Shown here one piece after another: positions 49,489 through 61,900 of a stretch of DNA of 64,000 nucleotides. The DNA is taken from positions 4,030,001-4,094,000 of the forward strand of contig OX352773.1 in assembly GCA_947095535.1 (NCBI GenBank), written 5' to 3'. The translations under genes were made by a program, and so were the position numbers. Every line of letters begins with the position of its first letter. Position 1 is the first letter of the stretch. The stretch is from Poecilobothrus nobilitatus. Lineage: Eukaryota > Arthropoda > Insecta > Diptera > Dolichopodidae. A model generated the notes under the pieces. It made no database searches, was not told the origin of the DNA, and saw only the letters and a program-made list of their open reading frames with translations.

Positions 49489-52400
49489 CTAGAAATACAA
49501 AAATAAAAATATTAAAATTTAACATTTATTACTTACTAATTAGTTAAGAGCGTAAATGTTAGCATGTTAGGATAAACATAAATCTTATAACTGATTTATT
49601 AGAAGCAAAATTAATTTCTTACTATGAATGTTAAAAGTTCTAACCAGAGAAATTTTTTTATATGCACACACACACATAGGCCTAACATTGTAATCTCTTG
49701 TCTCTTAAATCAAAGGCAGTTGAAATTCAACTACAGTTATAAATAAATAAGGAAACTTTGAAAAAGTAAACAAAAGTTTCAAATAAAAATTAGGAAAACA
49801 GAGAAACATCAGAGGGATTTAAAAATTTACTTTGAAAGTTTTTAACAGTTTACCTAATTATAAATATCCTATCCTATCATAGGCATACCAATCATCTAAT
49901 TAGAAAATGCTAAACAATAAAGCACCTTAAAATTTAATAACATTGACAAAGTTCTTTAAAAAAGATTTAACTATATGAATACGTTTTATAAATCGAAAAT
50001 GTAAAATTAAACTCACCCTGTTATTATTCGCATAAAAAATCGTTGTATTTTGTGGTACAAATGATGGAAAACGCGTTAAATTCAAATTTGAACAATTTAC
50101 TGCATAAATCGGAGTCAAACGTTCATTCTCACTTTTTGTTATATAATGCATTGTACAAGTACAATTTTTTAATTCTACACTGCTGCACATAGTTCTAAGC
50201 ACCTATTCTTAAACAGTCAATTAATATAAAGATTTAAATTTTTTTAATAAAAATTTATTTTAAAAAAAAGATTTTCTCTTACCACTTGATAATGTAAAAC
50301 TGTCATCAAATGTCGGCCTATAAAAGTAAATTTTAAAATAAAATGTCAGTTTTTTTTTTTATTTACTTATAATAAAATTTGCATATTTATAACTAACTTC
50401 TATAACGTTTATCAGCACAAAATAATAATTCTCTATCTACGATACGTTCTTTATTTATTGGATTTAAAATCCATTCTAAATTTCTTGTACAATTCCAAGG
50501 ATTTCCTAAAAGAAAAAGAAATTAAAGTATAGTGGTAAGATATACAGAATAATGGTAATAAAAATTAAAAACAGAAAATTCAATGTAATGATATTTTTGT
50601 CATGTCATTACATTAATAAAATTAATTTAAATATTCTTACCATTCAAATACATATGTTTAAATGTTTCTGGTAACATTAAAGGATGTTCAATATGATCTA
50701 TTTGATTCCATCTTAAATCTAATTCTTTTAGGTGATATAGTTTTCTAAATAAACTTGTTCGAACATTAACTAAATTTGTCCATGATATGTTGATACTCTA
50801 AAAAAAAAAACAAAAGATAAATTAAAAAATAATTAATTAACACCAAAAATTAAATTTGCAAATACAAAAGTAATTGACAAAAGAAATAATGTACTAAATT
50901 TTTTAAATGAGTGTTTCACAAATTATTTGAAAATTACAATTACTCGGTAATCGTAATCTAAAGTTTTGATTATAATAATAATAAATAAAAAATAATCTGA
51001 ATGATTTTGCACTATTCCTAAATTTTATAGAAATTTTGATTACTTTTAGCATTTTTAGATTATTTTTAAGTAATCCTAAATGTGCTAAAAGTAATCGAGA
51101 TAACAAATAACAACAAAATAGAAATTATAGATTATGTTTTGAATACTTTATACTTTGTAATTGGTGATTGATTACTGTGTAATTGAAAAATGTAAGTTTG
51201 ATTACTACCCAAATCGTAACGATAATGTTTTTATTTAAATTTAAATAAATTTTACAAAGTTTAACAAAATAGTGCAGACAAGAAAATTCTCTTTTTACTT
51301 TAGTGATGTATTTAAAATATATTACAATACCTAATGTAATTAGTTGTTAACGTCTAAAAAACGGTATGTACTGTAAATAAAATCGTAAAAAGATTTTTAT
51401 ATTATTAAAACAACACCATTAGTGCAATGAATAATATTTGTTAAAGGAAAAAGCCTAATTTTTATTTAATTTTTTAAATTATACTATCGTAAAGTTTTTA
51501 TGAAGCCCCATTATTAGTAGTATTTATATTTAAGTACATATGTAAGTACATAAAAGTTCTATTTTAAGAATTTGCAAGCTTTGCTTTTTATAAAAATTAC
51601 AACTCGTTAATGCAAAGTTTCTAAATCTAAGTTTATATTATATTTATGTAAAATTTTACCCTCAAATGATTTAGTTCTGAAAATTCTCTTTGTATATGTT
51701 TCAATTGACCATGTTCAATTCTTAAAAAACGTAATTTTGGAAATTGTAATAATACATGTTGTGGATCAAATGTTTCGTTTGGCCAACCGCATAATATTAA
51801 TTCTTCAACTTTTTTAACTTTTGATGGACTGTAACAAAAAAAAAACCATTTTCAAAAAAGTTCTGGTTAAAATTCTAGAATTAAAAAAAGAATACTTATA
51901 AATAAAAATTATATTTACTTCATAGTATGTACATTTGCCATACCACCAAAACAATGTATAACACGTCCATTTTTCGTACAATTTCCAACATCAGCTTCTG
52001 GCATTGTTGTCCAATTTTCACATGTTCCATGATTAATTGGTATGTTAATACCAAATTCTGCTACCGAAAAACTACAAGAATATAGTATTAAAGTTAATTA
52101 ATGCTTATATTATATAATATAGTGCTTGCACTATTAGACGGGTTTCTTTCAAAAATTTATCTTAAATCTTAACAAGTTTAGAAGTTTAGTTTAGAAATAA
52201 TTATTTTTTTTAAAAAGTTCAAGTTTAAAATAGTTAAAAAAAAAAGTTTGAAGTCAATGGGTCCAAACCATTCAAACCTTTCACACCATTAAAAATTGGA
52301 AGCGAAAAAATGTTGAAAAATCTTTTGTACCACAACGAAACTCGTTAAAAAAATTTTTGACGAAAAATCATGGTGCAAGGGATTAATAAATTCTAAGTCT

Positions 52401-55400
52401 ATTGTTATAATCAACTCCAGTGTGAAGGAACAATAGATATAGAAAATTTAAAAGAAATCGGTTAAACCGATTTTAATTGAGAGGGAAAAGGCACAAAAAA
52501 TCTCTGTAAAGGTCTTATACCGGAACTGATTAATGGATCCAACACTTTTGTTCCAACATCTAATTCTTTTTCCATAGAGCCAACTGATGTATACGAAGTT
52601 TGAAGTCAATCGGTGAAACTATTTAACTCGGACAACCAAAAAAATAAGCTCTTGTGGTCAAAACAGTCCGAAAAACAAAATATACCTTTAAATAATGCTT
52701 AACTTCAATTTACAGGCTAAATGAACGGTGTAATAATACATAGAAGACTAACAAACTTTTTTAAAATAAAAAATTCTAAAAATATAAATCTCTTAAATTA
52801 GCGACACATATAGTACCTATATATAGAATAAAATTTAAATATTGGTGTTAATTTTATATTTTTCTAAATAATTATCACATTTAAAAATGGCAAATGTTTT
52901 TATTGTTTTTGTATTAGCTGTTGTATTACTTTTTGGTTACTTAAATAAAGGAATTTATAATAATTTAAAAAATTTAGAAAAGTTGAACTTTAACCCCTTC
53001 GCGGATAGAGATGCGATATAAAGTCATGCTTAGTTTTCTAGTGGGACAAGACGTCTTTCTAATAAGGCGTCTTTCTTTTAACATTCATTAGAGCCAAAAC
53101 GTCACATCACGTGTAATTTCTAATTAAGATTTATTGTAAATTGATATGTTGTGTCCCACTAAAAACATATAAAACAATATATTTGTCCCATTTTAAGTAT
53201 TTTTAAATCATTTTTGTTTTGTCGGAACAAGTTGCGAGATTTGTGACTTTGTTATCGCCATGACGTGATATTTCGTCTGAAATGCATTTAAATTATGTTA
53301 GTTGTTTATGAAGTGTCAAGCAGAAAACAAGTAATTTTATATTATTGTAAATATATAGAAATATCTTGATGTAAATAGAATAGAATAATCTTTGCTTATA
53401 GAAATTACTTATTATTTTAACTTTGTGAATTATCTTATGTTAATTGTTTTGTTATTTAGTTTTTATTTTTTACAATTAAGTTAATTTTTTCTTACAATAG
53501 AAAAGAATACTGTTATATTTGTTTTATTTTGATGTATTTTCAATGAAGTTCCTATATTTCATAACTTATAATAAGTTTCGCGTATCAAAAAAGTGCACTT
53601 TTGTACATATTATGTTACTAGAGATTTTTTTTTTATAGATAATAGAAATTAAAAAAAAAGTTCAGAAAAAAAATGAATTCATATGGAATAAAGGCTGTCG
53701 ATTTAAATTTTACTTACTATTCCTTATTGTCTTTGATTATTTCAATGTGACGCGATTAAACGTCTTGTGCCATAAGCTGCAAAATATCTTTAGGGACAAC
53801 ACGTTTCTTCACGTCACGTGTATAGACGTCACTTGTCCCACTAGAGAGTAATTTAATTTCCCTTGGGACACGACGTATATAGACGTTCCCCCCACCTTTT
53901 TGAATAAATGAACTAAATTTATTCTGCAGAACAATAGAAGCCTATTGGTGTTTACACCATATAATCGAAGATACAGCTATATGACCCACTACAAAGCCTA
54001 AAAAAAATTAACTGTGCGCAAAGGGGTTAATTAAATTCAATTTTTCATTTTATATTGTTTTATAGTTTAGACCATTAGACCATTAGACCACTGAACCACT
54101 AAACAAAAGAAAAATGTAAAAATAATAATTCTTTTATAAATTCAGTTAAAAATTTTAATTTATTAGGTCTAGAGCTTAATATGTACTATAATAGGAATTT
54201 ATAGTATTGTATAATAGTAAAAATGTACAGCAGAGGCAGCATTACTTTAGCAACTAGGGGCCCTGTAGCTGGTGTGTACCTACGTATATTTTACCGTGAC
54301 ATCTAAATTACAAAAAATTCGTATGTGATACAAAATTTCTTGATTTTAAAAAAATAGAAAAAAAATCATGATTTTAAATTTACATATATGTATGTATGTA
54401 TGGATGTCTTGCAGTATCGAAAAAAACAACAAAATATTTAAAAATTAAAATCTATATGAGTTTCATAAATTACATTGAAAAATAATAATTTTTCAATAGC
54501 ATAGAACATTTAATAGCAAAACAAAACCAAACAAAACTTCCTCACTGATATCAATATTTCAATACCATTCATTATAATATTTTCAATGCATATGATGAAA
54601 GTTGATTATTATTTAAATTTTTTTTCATTATATACATATATCATTCATTATGTATTTAGTTTTATTTAATTTTTATGATAGTGAATGATATATATAAATA
54701 AAAAAATCATATCATCGATCATTTATCATTAATAAAAAAAAACTTAGAGCAACTAAAGTGCATATTATACATATACATAGGTCTGCTATGGAAAAAACAA
54801 AATTTTTAAATTGATAAAATATCATACGATAAATTTTTAAATATGATTTGTAATTCCATTTATAGTTTGCTTTATAGGTTACTTACATTGATATATTACT
54901 TATGGGTAGCTTATGGGTTAAGACTATGAAACATATAATATGTTATAATGAGATTTATTATTATTACATTATTTTAATGTAAATTTTGTAACAGAAAAAT
55001 CGTATCCAAATAAGAATTTTCTTTTTTTTTTTTTATTTATTTATTAGCTCTAATTAAATTCCTAAAACTGTTTTACAATTACATATATACAAAATATTTT
55101 ATTTATATTTAAGACAGCTTATCATTCCAGTTAGTCCATTTGGTGGGAGTTGTGTCGGTTTGACGTTTGTTTATGACTTGATATGTATCCTAGACATGCA
55201 TTTGCAGAATGTCATAAACTTAGCAGAATGTCATAATACGTAGTGTCACTAGTGTGTGGCTGAAAACTACTAAATTATAATTATAGATATTGCTTTTACT
55301 TAAACAAATAATTATGTTTAAATAATCAGATTAGTTCTATTTGAAATGCAAATACTGTTTCACTATATACAGTAGAGATAAAGCATTTGCTAAAATTAAA

Positions 55401-58400
55401 TCAGATAAAAAAAAATTTTATTTCTAAGAGAAATTACAATTTTAACAAGTGTTTGAAGCCTCCTAGTGGACATTAGTTACTTTAAAAGCTCAAATATTAA
55501 AAGAAATTAATAAGGGTATTCACGAGTTGGTGCAAAGTGGTCTTGCACAAGTGCAAAATTTTGCACCGTAGCATATTTCAATTTTTTGACAGTTAAAGTG
55601 CGCAATTTGTTGTTGTTTTCATGTATAAAAAAGTGCAAAATTTTGCAAGACTATGCAAGACCTAAACCCTATTGCATATTTGTGCAAGACCATTGCAAAG
55701 TTTGTTTATATATTTTTTGTAAGCGCTATATTAGATAAAAATTTAAAAAATGCCTAAAAAAAGTGGAAAAAAAATTATTTCTGATTACATATTTATTAAG
55801 TTTTAGTATATTAAGTAAGCATATGAAGATATACGAACATCTGAAATTTTTGGTAAGCATATTAAATTTTTATGTAAACAAAACAAGCACATCAACGATA
55901 TTTGATAATTCAATAAAAATTCATGCTAGGGTTGTTCACGAGTTGGTGCAAATATATGCTACGGTGCAAAAAAAATTTGCACTTATGCACCAACTCGTGA
56001 ATACCCTTAATATAAATAAAAGCAAAATTACTACAACAAAAAAGAAATGTGTTTCATTAATATTCAATTTATGCATAAACAAACAAACAGACAAAACAAC
56101 AAAACAAAATATACTAGAACTAATTAAATCTAGTATTTAATTATACTAGAATTAATTTTATATCAAATAGCATTCTCCAAATAACTAAAATGCTATACAT
56201 TATATTATAGCATGACTTCAAAAATTACTTTAAAAATACTTACTACCTATTCATATTATAATAATATACACGCATACATAAGAAAAATATCTTTTTAAAA
56301 TTCTACTGATATTTTATAAAAACTGATGCAAAAAGATATGTTTGTAAGTATGTATGTACCTTTTTAATTTTGGCAAATGCAGATTAGAAGCAGAACTTAT
56401 ATGTTAAAAATTAAATTAGTAATAACTTTTAACAGCGAATCTCATTAGTTAGACACCTGTTTGGTCACAGCCTTTCTCTTGAAAACAATCGGTTAAACCA
56501 TTCAGCTAAAAAAAAACTAAATATTTAATTTTGAAATAATGAAGAGCTATAATTAATATTCCGTAACCCAAAAATAAAAAAAAGCGCATAACAAGAACAA
56601 TTTTTAAAATGAATAAGAAAGAAAGAACCCAACAAAAGCAAAATATGATTGAAAAACAATTAATAAAACCTAAAAAAAAAGTTAAAAAAGAACAAAAAAA
56701 ATCTCAATAGGTATCTTTTTATTAATAAAGTGTTAATTAATATTGACTTTAACTTGTTATTTAACAATTTTGTTTACAACAAAAATTAGAATTTACGCAA
56801 ATACTCGTTTTTTTGATTCTAAATTTAAAATGGATTTATAAGAATAGAAACAAAAATCCTAAATCTTGAAAAAAAAAAAACAAAGTACAAAAAGTGTTAA
56901 ATTTGTAGACAATTTTTTTTTTAGCAAGAATTGTTTTTTTTTATGATTTACTCTTTATAAATATTCGTTTATACACCTTCAAAGAAATAAAACACATTAG
57001 AAAATTTTATAAGGATACCATATGTATTTATTTAACTTTAATTTCATTGAAGCAATTCGTTTTGAGTATTAATTGTCTCTTACTCCATCTTTGATCCTAG
57101 CTACTTAGTAATGGCTTAGTAGCAATCAGCATTTTTTTAAAATGCATACGTATAAATTCTGCAGTTTAAATTTACAAATTATTCTAAATACATATGCATA
57201 CAAACATATGTGTCTACATATGTATGTATGTATGTAGTAAACTAATGTCACAAATCAGACAAATTAACTCTGATGCAAAAAATTTTAATTAAAGTTACTA
57301 TAACTGAATTTACTAAAATTTAAAGAAACCATTGTTGACTTCTAATGATCAACATTAATAAATGACCCTATCTTACACATAAAAAAATGTTTCACTTATT
57401 AACTGCATATACACTTTGCCCTAAATAAAATAAAAAAATCATTTGTATTTATTTTATTTTGAAATCCCATTAAATATATAATGAATAATACATTATGCAT
57501 AAATTTCAAATATAGGAGTAATAAAAATAATTTAGGCAAAATTATTATATTTATATTTAACATTTTTAGCTAACCATACTAAACTTTGGTTGAACCTATT
57601 ATACTACAAATAAATTAAAATTGCTCCTAGATTTGTAACGGATAGAATGAAACATTGATAAACATAAACTTAAATGTATGGATTGCATTAATTAAGATCG
57701 AAAATATAACTGATTTAGGGATATGCGTCTATCGTTCCGTCCATTCGTTTGTTGGTCTGCTAATCAGCCCATCAATAACACAAAAACTAAAAAATCTAGA
57801 ATCATAAAAAATGATATGTAACTACATGTAAAAGTATATTTTTAAAATTATTTGTGGGATCCTTAATGTTTTTGATTAAGTTTTGAATTCCTATTGTTTC
57901 GGCCCATGTCTTCTGGTAGCTGCCATACAAAATTTCTGAAATCGGTTTACATATCTTCATAAATAATACCACTAGAACGTTGCAAATTAAAATGAACAAG
58001 AGGACAAGTATTGCCAAGAATCATATTAATTTTTCACATTATATTTTCGGGTTACTTTTGAAAAGTTTCCAATTATATTAGGACGATATTTTAAGGTAAT
58101 TGCCTTACAAATTTCCCAATCCAAAACTAAAAATTAAAAATAGACTAATAAGATAATAGCTGTGTTTTTTTTACTTATCACACTCACGTAACTTTTATGA
58201 GTTTTCATACAAATCATTGAATCAGCAGTTTATTAAGATCTCTATATAATCTTTAAAAATTTATTGATTTTAGTTTTTTAGACAGGTTTCATTCATTTTT
58301 TCAAAAGTGATATTTGACTGTCAACACCATAATCAAATAAAAACAAAATTTGAAAATTTTTAATTATTTTACATTCAAACTAGTTTTAAAAAAATAATAT

Positions 58401-58873
58401 AATTGTTTTTTTTAGATTTTTAAAAATTAAAAAATTATAGCCGAGGATACAAATGCAGACATAAGTTCCTAAAAATTATACATTTTAATATTCTTTTATT
58501 GTTAAAAACAAAAATAAAGTTACTTTCATTTAAATTCATTTTTTATTTCCTTATTATTGTTTACAAAATGTCAAAATATTTACATAAATCTTAAAAATAA
58601 TTTCTCTAGATCCGATATTCCGATAAAAAAAAACCTAAAGCAGAAATTACAAGTGTGTTTGAAAAGTTTGAAATTATTCGAACCAAAGCTAGTGGTAAAT
58701 TGTAATTTGTCATACCAGTCTGAATATCAACTATAATAAGTTTTTATAGATAACCAGAAATAATGCCCCAAAAAATAATGCCAAATCCGTTTAATACGGA
58801 ATTAAAGACAAAACCGCGAAAGCTTAAAAGAGATGAGCATTTTAATGTTGAGAAGAATTCTTGCTTCTTCAGA

Positions 58874-58913
<40 letters not shown>

Positions 58914-61900
58914 GGCCCCTGCGCAAGGATGACACGCAAAATCGTGGAACGTTCCACATTTTTAAAAACATAATTTATACTGATAGTCTATCCACAATTA
59001 AAGCAATAACAAATCCAAACAACAACGAAAACAATTTCAGGAACATAAGAAACAAATTAATCAAATATAGGGAACGAATAAAAATAGCTTGGGTGCCAGA
59101 ACATGTAGGCATCCAAGGCAACGAACGTGCAGATACCGAAGCGAAAAACGCAACCATGAGACCTACAATACTTACCCATGACACAAGTACACAGCAAGCA
59201 CTAAAAAAGATCGCAGAAATCTATAAAAAGTACAAACAGCAACAGTGGCAAAACTCGACATGCTTTTTAAGATTGCATAAAGTAGAAATTAGTAAAACAA
59301 CATTAAAGAAAGGTTTGCCAAGATGAACTGGATTAAAAATTACACGCATTAGGTTAGGAAGAGTCAAAGCATTAACGGAATACATATACAAAAAAGAAAA
59401 TCCATCAATATGCAACGCATGCCAAACCAGACTTAACATAAACCACATAGTATATAAATGCCCAAAATCCAAAGACATAATCACTCCGGACACGCTTGTT
59501 GCAGACACACAAGAAAAAATAAATAAAATCATAGAGGCGTGCAAAAAGCTCAGATATGGGACGACATATAAGAGATAAAAATAAATAAATAAATAATTAG
59601 AAATAAAATCGTTATTTTAAAACATAAAATTAGAAAAGAACGAACAAATTTTTTTAGTTTCGGATTCAGAAAAATATTTTTTGTTATTTTGATTTAATTA
59701 TTGTAAGTGAAAAAAAAAAAAAAAACACAGTACATATTGTAAATTAACAAAAAAAAAAATGTAAAACTTTTGTAGGATTAAGAAAAATTAAGAATATTTT
59801 GTTTGATTAATATAATAATTATATTGGTATTGACGATTATAGTCATATATAGAAAAAATGTAGAGATAAAAATATAAATAAGAAGAACCACACCCGCAGG
59901 GACAGGTTCAAAATGTTTGTATATCATTCATGAGATGCAAAAATAAATAATAATAATAATAATGTTGAGAAGAGAAATACTACATTCATCCTTGCTTTTT
60001 TTCAAACAATTATTATGTATTGAAATTAAAAAAAAAAAAAACATTGATATGATAATTTTTCGGCAGTTTATAAATAACCTTTAAAAATTTGAAAATATCA
60101 CTGCACTTTACAAAGATAAAAAATTTCACAATACATATATACATACTTATACATATACATACATATAGATATTAAAATAAATAAATCTACATATTACGGC
60201 GAAAAAATATTAAAATATTAATTTTTACTTCAAAAAAACAAATATAATATAAAAATTAAAAAAAAATAAGAGAAAACAAACTTTTAATTCATTTAAAAGT
60301 ATATTATATTATGTATGTATACATAAGTATATGTGCTTATTTAATTTTCTTATCATTAAATACACAATTTATGATGAATTGTAATAAGAGTTTTGACGTA
60401 AAAACAGTAGGTTTATCTTAAAAAAAAATTTATAATACTTTAATCATAATGTAAATTAATTAGAATCTTTTTTTTTTTTTTTTGAATATTAAAATAATGA
60501 ACTGAATATTATTCGCTTTTATTAAAACTTATTTAAAAATAAAACAATTTTTATCTAAAAATAGAATAATTTTTTATATAATGTACAGGGATAGTAGATT
60601 TCAATTAGCTTTTTATCAATAAAACAAATATTTGTTAATTCTTTGTGCCAACTTTTAAAGTAAAAGGTTTATTTTTTTTTTTTAATCTATATGTTATTTA
60701 TTGATTTGATTAACATCTGTACGTATTATTAGCTTTTACCAATTAACATATTATACCTTTTGCCCTTTATAGAAAAAAATATTTTTAAAATTTAGATAAG
60801 TTTTGTAATCATTAAAAGTTCAATAAAAACTTTATTTAAAGGAAACTACAGTTTTTGTAAACATTTTAAACGAACACAGTTTTTAGATCATGGTATAAAA
60901 AATTCGAAATTGCAATAATTAAATAAATTAAAAAAGCTTTTTTTAATTTAATTATTAAGTTTTTCGAACTATGTATAAAGTTGTTATAATATTATATATG
61001 TATATATGTTATATGTATTTTTAATATTTAAATTTGAATCATTTGAAAATATAAAAAAGAAAATATGGAATTTATTAAATAAAATTAAATATAATTAAGA
61101 TTAAATCAATATTTAATATAAAATTTACTTAAAATTTTAAAAATTAATTTAAACTGTAACAAAAATATTTACGTTCCTTAACACTAAATTAGCGTATTAA
61201 ATTTTTATTTAGTTTTTTTATTTCGTTGACTTCAAAAAATTTACAATTTTAGCTATTCTTTAGATCGCACGATTTTATTCTGATTTTGCACAAAGAACAT
61301 TTATTAAAAATAATGAATAATGATTGATTCGATTATTGATAAAGTCATTAAAGGGTTAATATCGCGTCTTTAAAATATTAATACTAAAGGGTAAATATCT
61401 CTTGAGCCCCTTAATATCTTCCAATGTTCTTTCAAATGATATATCAAACATGATTATGTGACTATCAGTTTAAAGGATGGGTAAATTCAAAAAAATTTTT
61501 TTTTGTTTTTTCTAATCATTCTAATCATTCGTTACAGTTTATTACAAATAGTTGAATGTCAAAAAAAAAAATACCGAAAATGGAAAATAATGAAGGAGAT
61601 TAATATTGTTTTTTCGAAAATAATGGTAAACAAATTAATACAGCAAATAATGACTGCCAAAAATTGTTATAAATGGTTATAATGCCCCTAAAAAGAGGAA
61701 ATAAAATAAAGGGAAAAGAAGGTAAAATAATTACGACTCGAGTCCTATTAAATTTGGCGGCATTTTATAAAAATTAAAAAAAGATAAAACTAAAAGTACC
61801 GTTATATGAAAATATTCGTCAAAAAATTAAAAAATGTTCTTCTTTAAAATCATTCTGTCCTTACATAAACAACCACAAGTTTGGACAATCATTTTTCAAA

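Larger units (their letters stand above)
58843..59973 (+). mobile_element. U6 snRNA-LINE chimeric retrocopy with target-site duplication
   Basis: AATGTTGAGAAGA stands at 58844-58856 and again at 59961-59973 (14 bp if the preceding T is counted). Between them, in order and on one strand: a full-length U6 sequence, the 3' end of an LINE (RNase H and zinc-knuckle-like end), and a tail of TAA units. A single target duplication around both parts shows that they inserted together, as expected when reverse transcriptase switches template from LINE RNA to U6 RNA during target-primed reverse transcription. TAA tails are typical of I-type elements. Confidence 0.85.

Noticed and set aside
55763..56140. 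125-aa plus ORF
   Set aside because: Crosses the right end of the 55512-56008 MITE; Lys/Ile-rich with no domain.
58763..59326. 187-aa ORF running through U6 into the RNase H fragment
   Set aside because: The first 67 codons are unique flank and U6 sequence read as protein; only the part after about 58964 is real coding remnant.
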